Of a stretch of DNA of 5,078 bases, positions 1 to 4,437 are shown piece by piece. The DNA is from Candidatus Glassiibacteriota bacterium (GTDB lineage Bacteria; Gemmatimonadota; Glassbacteria; GWA2-58-10), in NCBI GenBank assembly GCA_016934095.1, contig JAFGTO010000538.1, positions 1 to 5,078 of the forward strand, written 5' to 3'. The first letter of the stretch is position 1, and each line of letters starts with the position of its first letter. Under the pieces are notes generated by a model. It worked only from the letters and a program-made list of their open reading frames with translations. It did not search any database and was not told where the DNA came from. The position numbers were made by a program, and so were the translations under genes.

Positions 1-80
1 AATTAAAGGATTACGAGGGCCGCTGAAAAAAGAGTCAAGGCCGCCCGGAAGTACCTTTGTCAGCCAGATTCCCCGCAATT

Positions 81-137
81 CGTATTATTGAGGACTCCCC
101 GCAGCAAGCTGCGGGGAATTCGCTCGCTAGCCAATTC
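81..137 (-). repeat. Palindromic interspersed repeat, copy 1
   Basis: The core is a perfect 9-bp stem (96-104 with 109-117) around a CAAG loop. It is followed by AATTCGCTCGCTAG and then a CCAATTC tail. Positions 99-137 match the reverse complement of 2483-2521 at 30 of 39 positions (hand count, no gaps). The reverse complement of 81-119 also resembles 2570-2600, including the bases just outside the stem. No T-run follows the stem on either strand, so it does not look like an intrinsic terminator. It resembles REP-type intergenic palindromes in size and placement. The family assignment is inference; the sequence similarity between copies is directly visible. Confidence 0.6.
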
Positions 138-257
138 AACAGCCTTGCGATTAAAAATAATCCTTGGAAACCAGGTATTGAAATATAAAGGCGGGGTAAT
201 TATTTTTCAAGAGAAAAGAAACCGAAAGCTTTTGTAACCATTCGAAAGGATAAAATA

Positions 258-1406
258 ATGTTAACCGTAGCCGATGAAAACATGCCTTTCGCCTCCGAGG
301 CGTTCGGTACTCTCGGCCGGGTGCGCTCGCTCCCGGGCCGCGGGATCGCCCCGGCGGACCTGCGTGAGGCTGACATCCTGGCGGTCCGGTCGGTGACCAG
401 GGTGAACGGGGGCCTGCTCTCGGGCAGCCGGGTGCGCTTTGTGGGCACGGCCACCATCGGCACCGACCACGTGGACACTGCCTGGCTGGAGCGCGCCGGC
501 ATCGGTTTTTCCGCTGCCCCGGGCTGCAACGCGGTCTCGGTGGCCGAATACGTGGTGGCGGCTCTGCTGGTGCTGGCACGGCGGGCGGAGTTCACCCTCG
601 AGGGCAGGACACTGGGCGTTATCGGAGTGGGCAACGTAGGCAGCCGGGTGCTGGCCAGGGCGGAAGCCCTGGGGATGCGGATCATCGCCAATGACCCTCC
701 CCTGGCCGATATGACCGGAGACCCGCTCTACCGTCCCCTGGAGGAGGCCCTGGCAGCGGACATAATCACCCTGCACGTACCGCTGACCGGGCAGGGCCGT
801 TACCCGACCAGCCACCTGGTGGACCGGGACCTGCTGGAAAGGGTCAGGCCCGGGACCATCCTGATCAATACCAGCCGCGGCCCGGTGGCGGACACCCGGG
901 CGGTGAAGTCTGCACTCGGTGCCGGGCGGCTGGCGGCCGCAGTACTGGATGTCTGGGAGAACGAGCCGGAGATTGACCTGGAGCTGTTGGAAAGCACGGC
1001 CATAGCCACGCCGCATATCGCCGGCTACTCATACGATGGGAAAGTCAATGGTACCACGATGATCTACCGCGCGGCCTGCGGGCATTTCGGCCTGGACCCG
1101 GACTGGGACCCCGCCGGCCTGCTGCCGCCGCCCGCCGAGCCGGTCATCCGCCCGTCGGCCGCGGGCAGCGACCCGCAAAGCCTGCTAGCCGATATTGTCC
1201 CGGCTGCCTATGACATCCTGGCCGATGACCGCAGGCTGCGCCTGGCGGCCGGATTGGCCGCCGGGGAGCGCGGGGGCTATTTCGACCGCCTGCGCAAGCA
1301 GTACCCGTTGCGCAGGGAGTTCTCCGCTTTCACTGTCGAGGCCGGCGGATCTCCCCCCGGACTGGGCCATACCCTGGCAGGCCTCGGTTTCCGGGTGAAA
1401 GCCTGA
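258..1406 (+). CDS. pdxB: Erythronate-4-phosphate dehydrogenase (PdxB)
   Basis: This NAD-dependent D-2-hydroxyacid dehydrogenase oxidises 4-phospho-D-erythronate to 2-oxo-3-hydroxy-4-phosphobutanoate, the second step of DXP-dependent pyridoxal phosphate synthesis in the cytosol. The 382 residues match PdxB from end to end. VADENMP opens the protein, followed by VRSVTRVN (43-50), FVGTATIGTDHVD (61-73) and FSAAPGCNAVSVAEYV (84-99). The Rossmann glycine motif is GVGNVG (123-128), with D146 ending the second strand. The expected catalytic set is R207 (in INTSRG), E236 (in DVWENEPE) and H253 (in PHIAGY). The C-terminal part, about 290-380 with YFDRLRKQYPLRREFS, is the PdxB-specific dimerisation domain that general 2-hydroxyacid dehydrogenases lack. 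The ATG has GAAAGGA seven bases upstream. TATAAA at 184-189 could be a -10, but no good -35 sits at the right distance. No other pdx gene or serC is nearby. The gene converges on the adenosyltransferase 43 bases downstream. Confidence 0.95.
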   Translation: MLTVADENMPFASEAFGTLGRVRSLPGRGIAPADLREADILAVRSVTRVNGGLLSGSRVRFVGTATIGTDHVDTAWLERAGIGFSAAPGCNAVSVAEYVVAALLVLARRAEFTLEGRTLGVIGVGNVGSRVLARAEALGMRIIANDPPLADMTGDPLYRPLEEALAADIITLHVPLTGQGRYPTSHLVDRDLLERVRPGTILINTSRGPVADTRAVKSALGAGRLAAAVLDVWENEPEIDLELLESTAIATPHIAGYSYDGKVNGTTMIYRAACGHFGLDPDWDPAGLLPPPAEPVIRPSAAGSDPQSLLADIVPAAYDILADDRRLRLAAGLAAGERGGYFDRLRKQYPLRREFSAFTVEAGGSPPGLGHTLAGLGFRVKA

Positions 1407-1424
1407 CCGGGATTATCCGGGTCG

Positions 1425-1467
1425 AGGGGCATCCTGCTGCGCCCGGGCCTCAATACTCGATGCCCCT
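1425..1467. terminator. Inverted repeat between convergent genes, possible terminator
   Basis: AGGGGCATC (1425-1433) pairs perfectly with GATGCCCCT (1459-1467), with 25 bases between the arms. It lies in the 43-base gap between pdxB and the convergent adenosyltransferase gene, and its right arm overlaps the last codons of the latter. The loop contains a further GCCCGGGC palindrome (1441-1448). There is no T-run on either strand, so a role in termination or in protecting both 3' ends is only suggested by placement. Confidence 0.3.
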
Positions 1468-1962
1468 GGCTGCAGGCGCATCACCGGGATACTTCAGCGG
1501 CACGATCTCCGATACTATGTCGCAGGCATCGATAACGGCCTGCGTTGCATACCGGCCGGTTATCATCAGGTTAAGCCGCCGGGGGCGCTTTTCGATCAGC
1601 TCCACGACCTCAAGGTCAGTTACCATTTGATAGCGCACCAGCCAGGTCAGCTCATCCAGCACCACCAGCTCGAACTCATCGCTCACCACTTTCTCTGCGG
1701 CGAAACTGAAAGCCTCCCGGCCCGCCCTGAGGTGCTCTTCCCGCTCTCCTTTCCAGGTAAAACCCAGGCCCAGCGACTTGAAGAACAACTGGTCTGCGAA
1801 CTTATCGGCCGAGCGAGCCTCTCCGGTGGGCCACTCTCCCTTGACGAACTGCAGGAAACAGACTTTCCAGCCGTGGCCCAGGGCACGGAAGGTCTGCCCC
1901 AGGGCCGAGGTCGTCTTGCCCTTGCCGTGGCCCGTGGCCAGAATTGCGATACCCTTTTTCAT
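1450..1962 (-). CDS. cobO: Corrinoid (cob(I)alamin) adenosyltransferase, CobA/CobO/BtuR type
   Basis: The enzyme transfers the adenosyl group of ATP to the cobalt of cob(I)alamin or a cobinamide precursor, making the coenzyme B12 form. The 170 residues carry the family landmarks: P-loop GHGKGKTT (11-18), QFVKGEWPTGE (38-48), GFTW (67-70), the Walker-B-like VLDELTW (101-107), ITGR (134-137) and a closing GIEY. It begins almost at the P-loop strand, so it lacks the roughly 25-residue N-terminal segment of E. coli BtuR and Salmonella CobA. That extension cannot be recovered, because an in-frame stop lies at 2004-2002, 13 codons before the ATG. A strong AGGAGAAGGT ribosome site at 1963-1972 confirms the start. 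No other cobalamin synthesis gene is in the window. The gene may therefore serve scavenged corrinoid, or its partners may lie elsewhere. A plausible promoter lies 60 bases upstream. Confidence 0.93.
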   Translation of the reverse strand: MKKGIAILATGHGKGKTTSALGQTFRALGHGWKVCFLQFVKGEWPTGEARSADKFADQLFFKSLGLGFTWKGEREEHLRAGREAFSFAAEKVVSDEFELVVLDELTWLVRYQMVTDLEVVELIEKRPRRLNLMITGRYATQAVIDACDIVSEIVPLKYPGDAPAARGIEY

Positions 1963-2021
1963 ACCTTCTCCTCGGTTCCTGTCCTTTAGTGATCCGCCGG
2001 CTCATGTTGCCCGGTGTTAAG

Positions 2022-2030
2022 AATATACCA
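2022..2030 (-). promoter_or_regulatory. Candidate extended -10 promoter of the adenosyltransferase gene
   Basis: Read on the minus strand the site is TGGTATATT, an extended -10 (TGn followed by a five-of-six match to TATAAT). It lies 60 bases upstream of the ATG and past the ferredoxin's terminator-like hairpin, a sensible place for an independent promoter. The sequence 17 bases further upstream (CTTCCC) is a poor -35, so the call rests on the extended -10 alone. The short leader shows nothing resembling a cobalamin riboswitch. Confidence 0.35.
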
Positions 2031-2131
2031 GGAAAGGCGCAAAAGGGAAGTCTGACCTGCAGCGGGAATGTCCGAATTTTGAATACTTGATTGGAAAGCT
2101 CGGGCGGGTGGTTAAGGCCGGAAAACAGGGA

Positions 2132-2175
2132 TGCAAGCCGGGACCCGGCGTGAAAGCACCGGGTCCCGGCTTGCA
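2132..2175 (-). terminator. Long perfect hairpin after the ferredoxin gene
   Basis: Two 17-base arms (2132-2148 and 2159-2175) are exact reverse complements around a 10-base loop. The stem starts seven bases after the ferredoxin stop codon. On the minus strand it is followed by TCCCTGTTTTCC, so a modest four-T run lies six bases from the stem. On the plus strand no T-run follows. Position and stem strength favour termination or 3'-end protection of the ferredoxin transcript. The weak T-run leaves the mechanism open. Confidence 0.65.
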
Positions 2176-2181
2176 CAAAGC

Positions 2182-2370
2182 TCACTCTTCGACAGCGATC
2201 GCTTCCACCGGGCAGCTTTCGGCTGCTTCCCGGCAGGTGTCCTCGGCCTCGGCGGGAACTGTATCCACGATCACCTTGGCCACTTCGCCATCCATCTCGA
2301 ATACTTCCGGACAGGTATCCTCGCAAAGGCCACAGCCAGTGCAAAGATCTGCATCTACGGATGCTTTCAT
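2182..2370 (-). CDS. Single-cluster [4Fe-4S] ferredoxin
   Basis: This small soluble electron carrier has 62 residues. C10, C13 and C16 (CTGCGLC), together with C53 before P54, form the ligand set of one [4Fe-4S] cluster. C20 and C46 sit where the second cluster of clostridial-type ferredoxins would be. In the Thermotoga maritima and Desulfovibrio gigas single-cluster ferredoxins the equivalent pair forms a disulfide, so the same is inferred here. The overall pattern (KASVDADLCTGCGLCEDTCP at the start, CPVEAIAVEE at the end) is very close to the 60-residue Thermotoga protein as I remember it. The protein is acidic, as is usual. GGGAGG at 2377-2382, six bases before the ATG, fixes the start. 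It appears monocistronic, ending in a strong hairpin. The redox partner is not identifiable from the neighbours. Confidence 0.93.
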   Translation of the reverse strand: MKASVDADLCTGCGLCEDTCPEVFEMDGEVAKVIVDTVPAEAEDTCREAAESCPVEAIAVEE

Positions 2371-2396
2371 CTGAAACCTCCCATAACCAGGTTCGT

Positions 2397-2432
2397 TTTA
2401 TCGGACAAAAAATAACGATAAAGGCTTTGTCC
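2397..2432 (-). promoter_or_regulatory. Interleaved inverted repeats in the ferredoxin upstream region
   Basis: Two perfect 7-base inverted repeats interlock. TTTATCG (2397-2403) pairs with CGATAAA (2416-2422), and GGACAAA (2403-2409) pairs with TTTGTCC (2426-2432). Because they cross, both stems cannot form as simple hairpins at once. The block ends 14 bases upstream of the ferredoxin ribosome site. It could be overlapping operator sites, the promoter itself (GATAAA read on the minus strand is a weak -10), or two alternative folds in the leader RNA. The stretch is AT-rich, which raises the chance of coincidental pairing. Confidence 0.35.
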
Positions 2433-2482
2433 TGCTTAATCGTCCGGCGGGGCGCCGAATAAAGACCTCAACGCCCGGTGGT

Positions 2483-2537
2483 GAATTGAACAGCGAGCGC
2501 GTTCCCCGCGGCTTAACGCGGGATTAGCGAGCGAATA
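2483..2537 (+). repeat. Palindromic interspersed repeat, copy 2
   Basis: The core CCCGCG (2505-2510) pairs with CGCGGG (2517-2522). AGCGAGCG occurs on both sides of the stem in the same direction (2492-2499 and 2526-2533). Positions 2483-2521 match the reverse complement of 99-137 at 30 of 39 positions. Several differences fall in the loop or the stem, so this copy keeps a shorter stem than copy 1. It is therefore a diverged member, inverted relative to copy 1 and in the same direction as copy 3. Confidence 0.55.
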
Positions 2538-2569
2538 CAAATAATCGACAAATACCTTGACAATCGAAG

Positions 2570-2600
2570 ATTCCCCTCAGCTTGGCACACGGGGAGTTTT
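2570..2600 (+). repeat. Palindromic interspersed repeat, degenerate copy 3
   Basis: This block begins ATTCCCCTCAGCTTG and continues to GGGGAGTTTTCAA. The reverse complement of copy 1 reads ATTCCCCGCAGCTTG, then GGGGAGTCCTCAA, so both halves align with a two-base insertion between them. Only the outer TCCCC (2572-2576) and GGGGA (2591-2595) still pair well, so the palindrome is decayed. It follows copy 2 by about 30 bases in the same orientation, giving a tandem pair. Confidence 0.45.
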
Positions 2601-2910
2601 CAACTTTATTGCGTCACGGGCTGTCAAGGGCAAGGCAAGCCGTTTCCTATGAGACCTTAAGATCCCGCCTGACCAGTGCGATCGACGATTATTACCGCAA
2701 GCTGTCGTTTCAAATAGGGAAACGGCCCTTGACCGCCTTGATGCCCGGGGTCCTGGATATTAAACATGCTGGCTTGGATGCGAGAAAATAATTAATTCAA
2801 GCCGAAATTGCGAGACTTTTTTTCTGCCCGTGCGGCCGACTGAAGACTCCCCTGGAGCCGGCTGGGGGATGCGCCGGGGCAGCCGATTCGGCCGGTGCCT
2901 GTGCTTCCTG
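2601..2910. other. Intergenic stretch with no recognisable gene
   Basis: These 310 bases hold no gene I can support. The left part (to about 2790) is less GC-rich than the neighbouring genes. A plus-strand open frame of 69 codons crosses it, starting with TTG at 2582 inside repeat copy 3. It has no ribosome site, no recognisable motif and mixed third-codon bases. A run of seven T occurs at 2817-2823 without a convincing stem before it. Positions 2824-2910 are GC-rich and lie just before the amidohydrolase promoter. The stretch could be a decayed gene or plain spacer. Confidence 0.5.
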
Positions 2911-2945
2911 TTGCCAATCCCTCCGGGGTGTTATTATAGTATAAT
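2911..2945 (+). promoter_or_regulatory. Sigma70-type promoter of the amidohydrolase gene
   Basis: TTGCCA (2911-2916) is a five-of-six match to the -35 consensus. After 18 bases comes TATAGT (2935-2940), a five-of-six -10. A perfect TATAAT (2940-2945) overlaps its end but would leave a 23-base spacer to this -35, so the first pairing is preferred. Transcription would start near 2947, giving a leader of about 80 bases before the amidohydrolase. Confidence 0.6.
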
Positions 2946-2968
2946 ATCCGGACTCGAGGTTACCAGAG

Positions 2969-2989
2969 GCCGCCCTTTTTCCGGGCGGC
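2969..2989 (+). other. GC-rich hairpin in the amidohydrolase leader
   Basis: GCCGCCC (2969-2975) pairs perfectly with GGGCGGC (2983-2989) around a TTTTTCC loop. It lies in the inferred 5' untranslated leader, about 25 bases before the ribosome site. No T-run follows, so it is not a standard attenuator. It could stabilise the transcript or slow the polymerase. I recognise no known riboswitch or leader family. Confidence 0.35.
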
Positions 2990-3014
2990 AGGAATCGAGA
3001 ATAATAACGGCGGG

Positions 3015-3035
3015 AAAGGCGGAGTTATGGAAATG
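3015..3035 (+). promoter_or_regulatory. Ribosome site leaving two possible starts for the amidohydrolase
   Basis: Two ATG codons are in frame, at 3027 and 3033. AAAGG (3015-3019) lies seven bases from the first, while GGAG (3021-3024) lies only two bases from the first but eight from the second. The two products differ by two residues (ME-). The upstream start is reported, but the downstream one is equally plausible by spacing. Confidence 0.5.
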
Positions 3036-4250
3036 ACCCCCGACTATCTTGTTAAGCAGTGCAAATCACTGAATGCCAGGCTGATCGAATGGAGAAGGCT
3101 GCTGCACCGCATCCCGGAAGTGGGCCTGGAGCTTCCCGAGACCGAGGCGGCCGTGCGCTCGGTCCTGGAAGAGCTGGATGTGCCCCTGCAGGAAAGCTAC
3201 AGGGGAGTGGGCCTGGTGGCGGTGCTGGAGGGCGGGAAGCCTTCCGGCCGCACCGTGGCAGTGCGCGCGGACATGGATGCCCTGGCGGTCGAGGAGGAGC
3301 CCGGGCGCGAATACGGCTCGACCCACCCGGGGTTGATGCATGCCTGCGGCCACGATGCCCACGTAGCCATCGCCCTGGGGGCGGCCTGCTTCTTTTCGCA
3401 GCACAGGCAACGGTTACCGGGCAGGGTCAAGTTCATTTTCCAGCCCGCCGAGGAATCCATGGGCGGGGCGCAGCGAATGCTGGAGGCCGGGGCGCTCGAA
3501 GATCCCCGGGCCGACTACCTGCTGGGCCTCCACATCGGCGACATCTGGCCCGAGGTCGGCCTGGGACAGGTCGGGGTGAGCTTCAAGCCGATGATGGCCG
3601 CGGCCGATGCTTTCGAGTTTACCATGGAGGCTGTCGGCGGCCACGGTGCGGCTCCGCACCGCAGCCCAGACCCGGTGCTGGCCGCCTGTTCCGCGGTGGT
3701 CCAGATCCATACCCTGACCGGCAGGGATATCGACCCCCTGGAGCCGGCGGTGGTTACTGTCGGCCAGGTCGAGGGCGGCTCGGCCTGCAACATCATCCCT
3801 GCCGAGGTGCATGCCAGGGGTACGGTGAGGACTTTCAACGAAACGACCCGCAAGCTCATCGAGTCCAGGCTGGCCGAGGTTGTGGCCCATACGGCAGGCT
3901 CGTTCCGCTGCCGGCACCGCTTCGCCTATCACCGGGGTACCCACCCGGTCCGCAGCGACCCGTCAGTCGCCGGGCTGGTCAGGCAGGCGGCGACGGACCT
4001 GCTGGGCCCTGAGGGAGTGCGCCTGATCGAGCGTCCCGCCCTGACCGGCGAGGATGTCTCCATCTTCCTCAAGGAGGTTCCGGGTTGCTTTTTCGCCCTA
4101 GGCGCCTCGAACCCGGAAAAAGACAGGGTGAGCCTGCACCACAGCCCGGTTTTCGACATCGATGAATCGGTGCTCTGGAAAGGTGCGGCCGTTTTCTGCC
4201 TGAGCGCCCTGCGCCTGCTCGGGGACTCAGCCTCCGGCCGGGCCGGTTGA
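3027..4250 (+). CDS. M20D-family amidohydrolase (N-acyl-amino-acid / hippurate hydrolase type)
   Basis: This is a metal-dependent hydrolase that cleaves an amide bond between an acyl group and an amino acid. The family includes hippurate hydrolase, N-acyl-L-amino acid amidohydrolase and plant auxin-conjugate hydrolases. The 407 residues show the full motif set. ADMDAL (81-86) is followed by HACGHDAH (105-112), with the M20D-type ligands C107 and H109. QPAEE (139-143) carries the general base E142 and metal ligand E143, and GLHI supplies H169. The lid/dimerisation domain runs from about 183 to 295 and contains GGHGAAPH (204-211). SLHHSP (369-374) provides the last ligand. A cysteine ligand marks M20D and is expected to bind Mn, Ni or Co rather than the zinc pair of other M20 enzymes. 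There is no signal peptide or membrane segment, so it is probably cytosolic. The exact substrate cannot be read from the sequence. It has its own promoter and leader and is followed by hairpins, so it is probably monocistronic. Confidence 0.93.
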   Translation: MEMTPDYLVKQCKSLNARLIEWRRLLHRIPEVGLELPETEAAVRSVLEELDVPLQESYRGVGLVAVLEGGKPSGRTVAVRADMDALAVEEEPGREYGSTHPGLMHACGHDAHVAIALGAACFFSQHRQRLPGRVKFIFQPAEESMGGAQRMLEAGALEDPRADYLLGLHIGDIWPEVGLGQVGVSFKPMMAAADAFEFTMEAVGGHGAAPHRSPDPVLAACSAVVQIHTLTGRDIDPLEPAVVTVGQVEGGSACNIIPAEVHARGTVRTFNETTRKLIESRLAEVVAHTAGSFRCRHRFAYHRGTHPVRSDPSVAGLVRQAATDLLGPEGVRLIERPALTGEDVSIFLKEVPGCFFALGASNPEKDRVSLHHSPVFDIDESVLWKGAAVFCLSALRLLGDSASGRAG

Positions 4251-4258
4251 GCTGCGGG

Positions 4259-4325
4259 CTCCCGGTGCCGGGAGGCGTGCCTGTCCTGCGCCCCGGGCAG
4301 CCTGGAGACTGGCATTCCATGCCGG
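4259..4325 (+). terminator. Two hairpins after the amidohydrolase gene
   Basis: The first stem, CTCCCG (4259-4264) with CGGGAG (4269-4274) around GTGC, starts nine bases after the stop codon. The second, CTGGCAT (4309-4315) with ATGCCGG (4319-4325) around TCC, contains one G-T pair. Neither is followed by a T-run, so intrinsic termination is not established. Their position between two plus-strand genes suggests separation of the transcripts or 3'-end protection. Confidence 0.3.
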
Positions 4326-4437
4326 AGAATGTTAATTTAGGGGAATCGATGAAGGCAGGCTATAAGACATGATTTTACACCTTCCGGTTCGAGCCGGGAT
4401 AGCGGAGCTTTTGCACGTTCAACACGAGGATCTTTAT

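Noticed and set aside
3..26. Possible tail of a gene entering from the left (seven codons, then TGA)
   Set aside because: Seven codons are too few to support a coding call, and other frames are also briefly open.
200..1016. Long minus-strand open frames opposite pdxB
   Set aside because: They are arginine/proline-rich translations expected opposite a GC-rich gene. The plus-strand product is a clear family member along its full length.
1963..2130. Possible cobalamin riboswitch upstream of the adenosyltransferase
   Set aside because: The stretch is short, shows no recognisable B12-box-like core, and lacks the long structured leader such an element needs.
2445..2457. Small GC hairpin (CGGCG with CGCCG around GGG)
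   Set aside because: A five-base stem in GC-rich DNA with no T-run and no clear position relative to a gene is expected by chance.
2557..2585. TTGACA at 2557-2562 as a -35 promoter element
   Set aside because: No sequence like TATAAT occurs 16-18 bases downstream, and the region beyond has no supported gene.
2582..2791. Open frame of 69 codons on the plus strand starting with TTG
   Set aside because: The TTG lies inside a degenerate palindromic repeat, no ribosome site precedes it, third-codon bases are mixed unlike the neighbouring genes, and no motif is recognisable.
2830..3036. Open frame of 68 codons on the plus strand
   Set aside because: It runs through the promoter, leader hairpin and ribosome site of the amidohydrolase, overlaps that gene's start and has no recognisable features.
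3059..4012. Long alternative-frame and antisense frames over the amidohydrolase gene
   Set aside because: They are low-complexity G/R/P-rich products of GC-rich codon bias with no motif, overlapping a fully supported gene.
4384..4397. Near-palindrome upstream of the aldolase gene as a regulator operator
   Set aside because: It is a single imperfect 14-base site with one mismatched pair and no second copy, insufficient to claim an operator.
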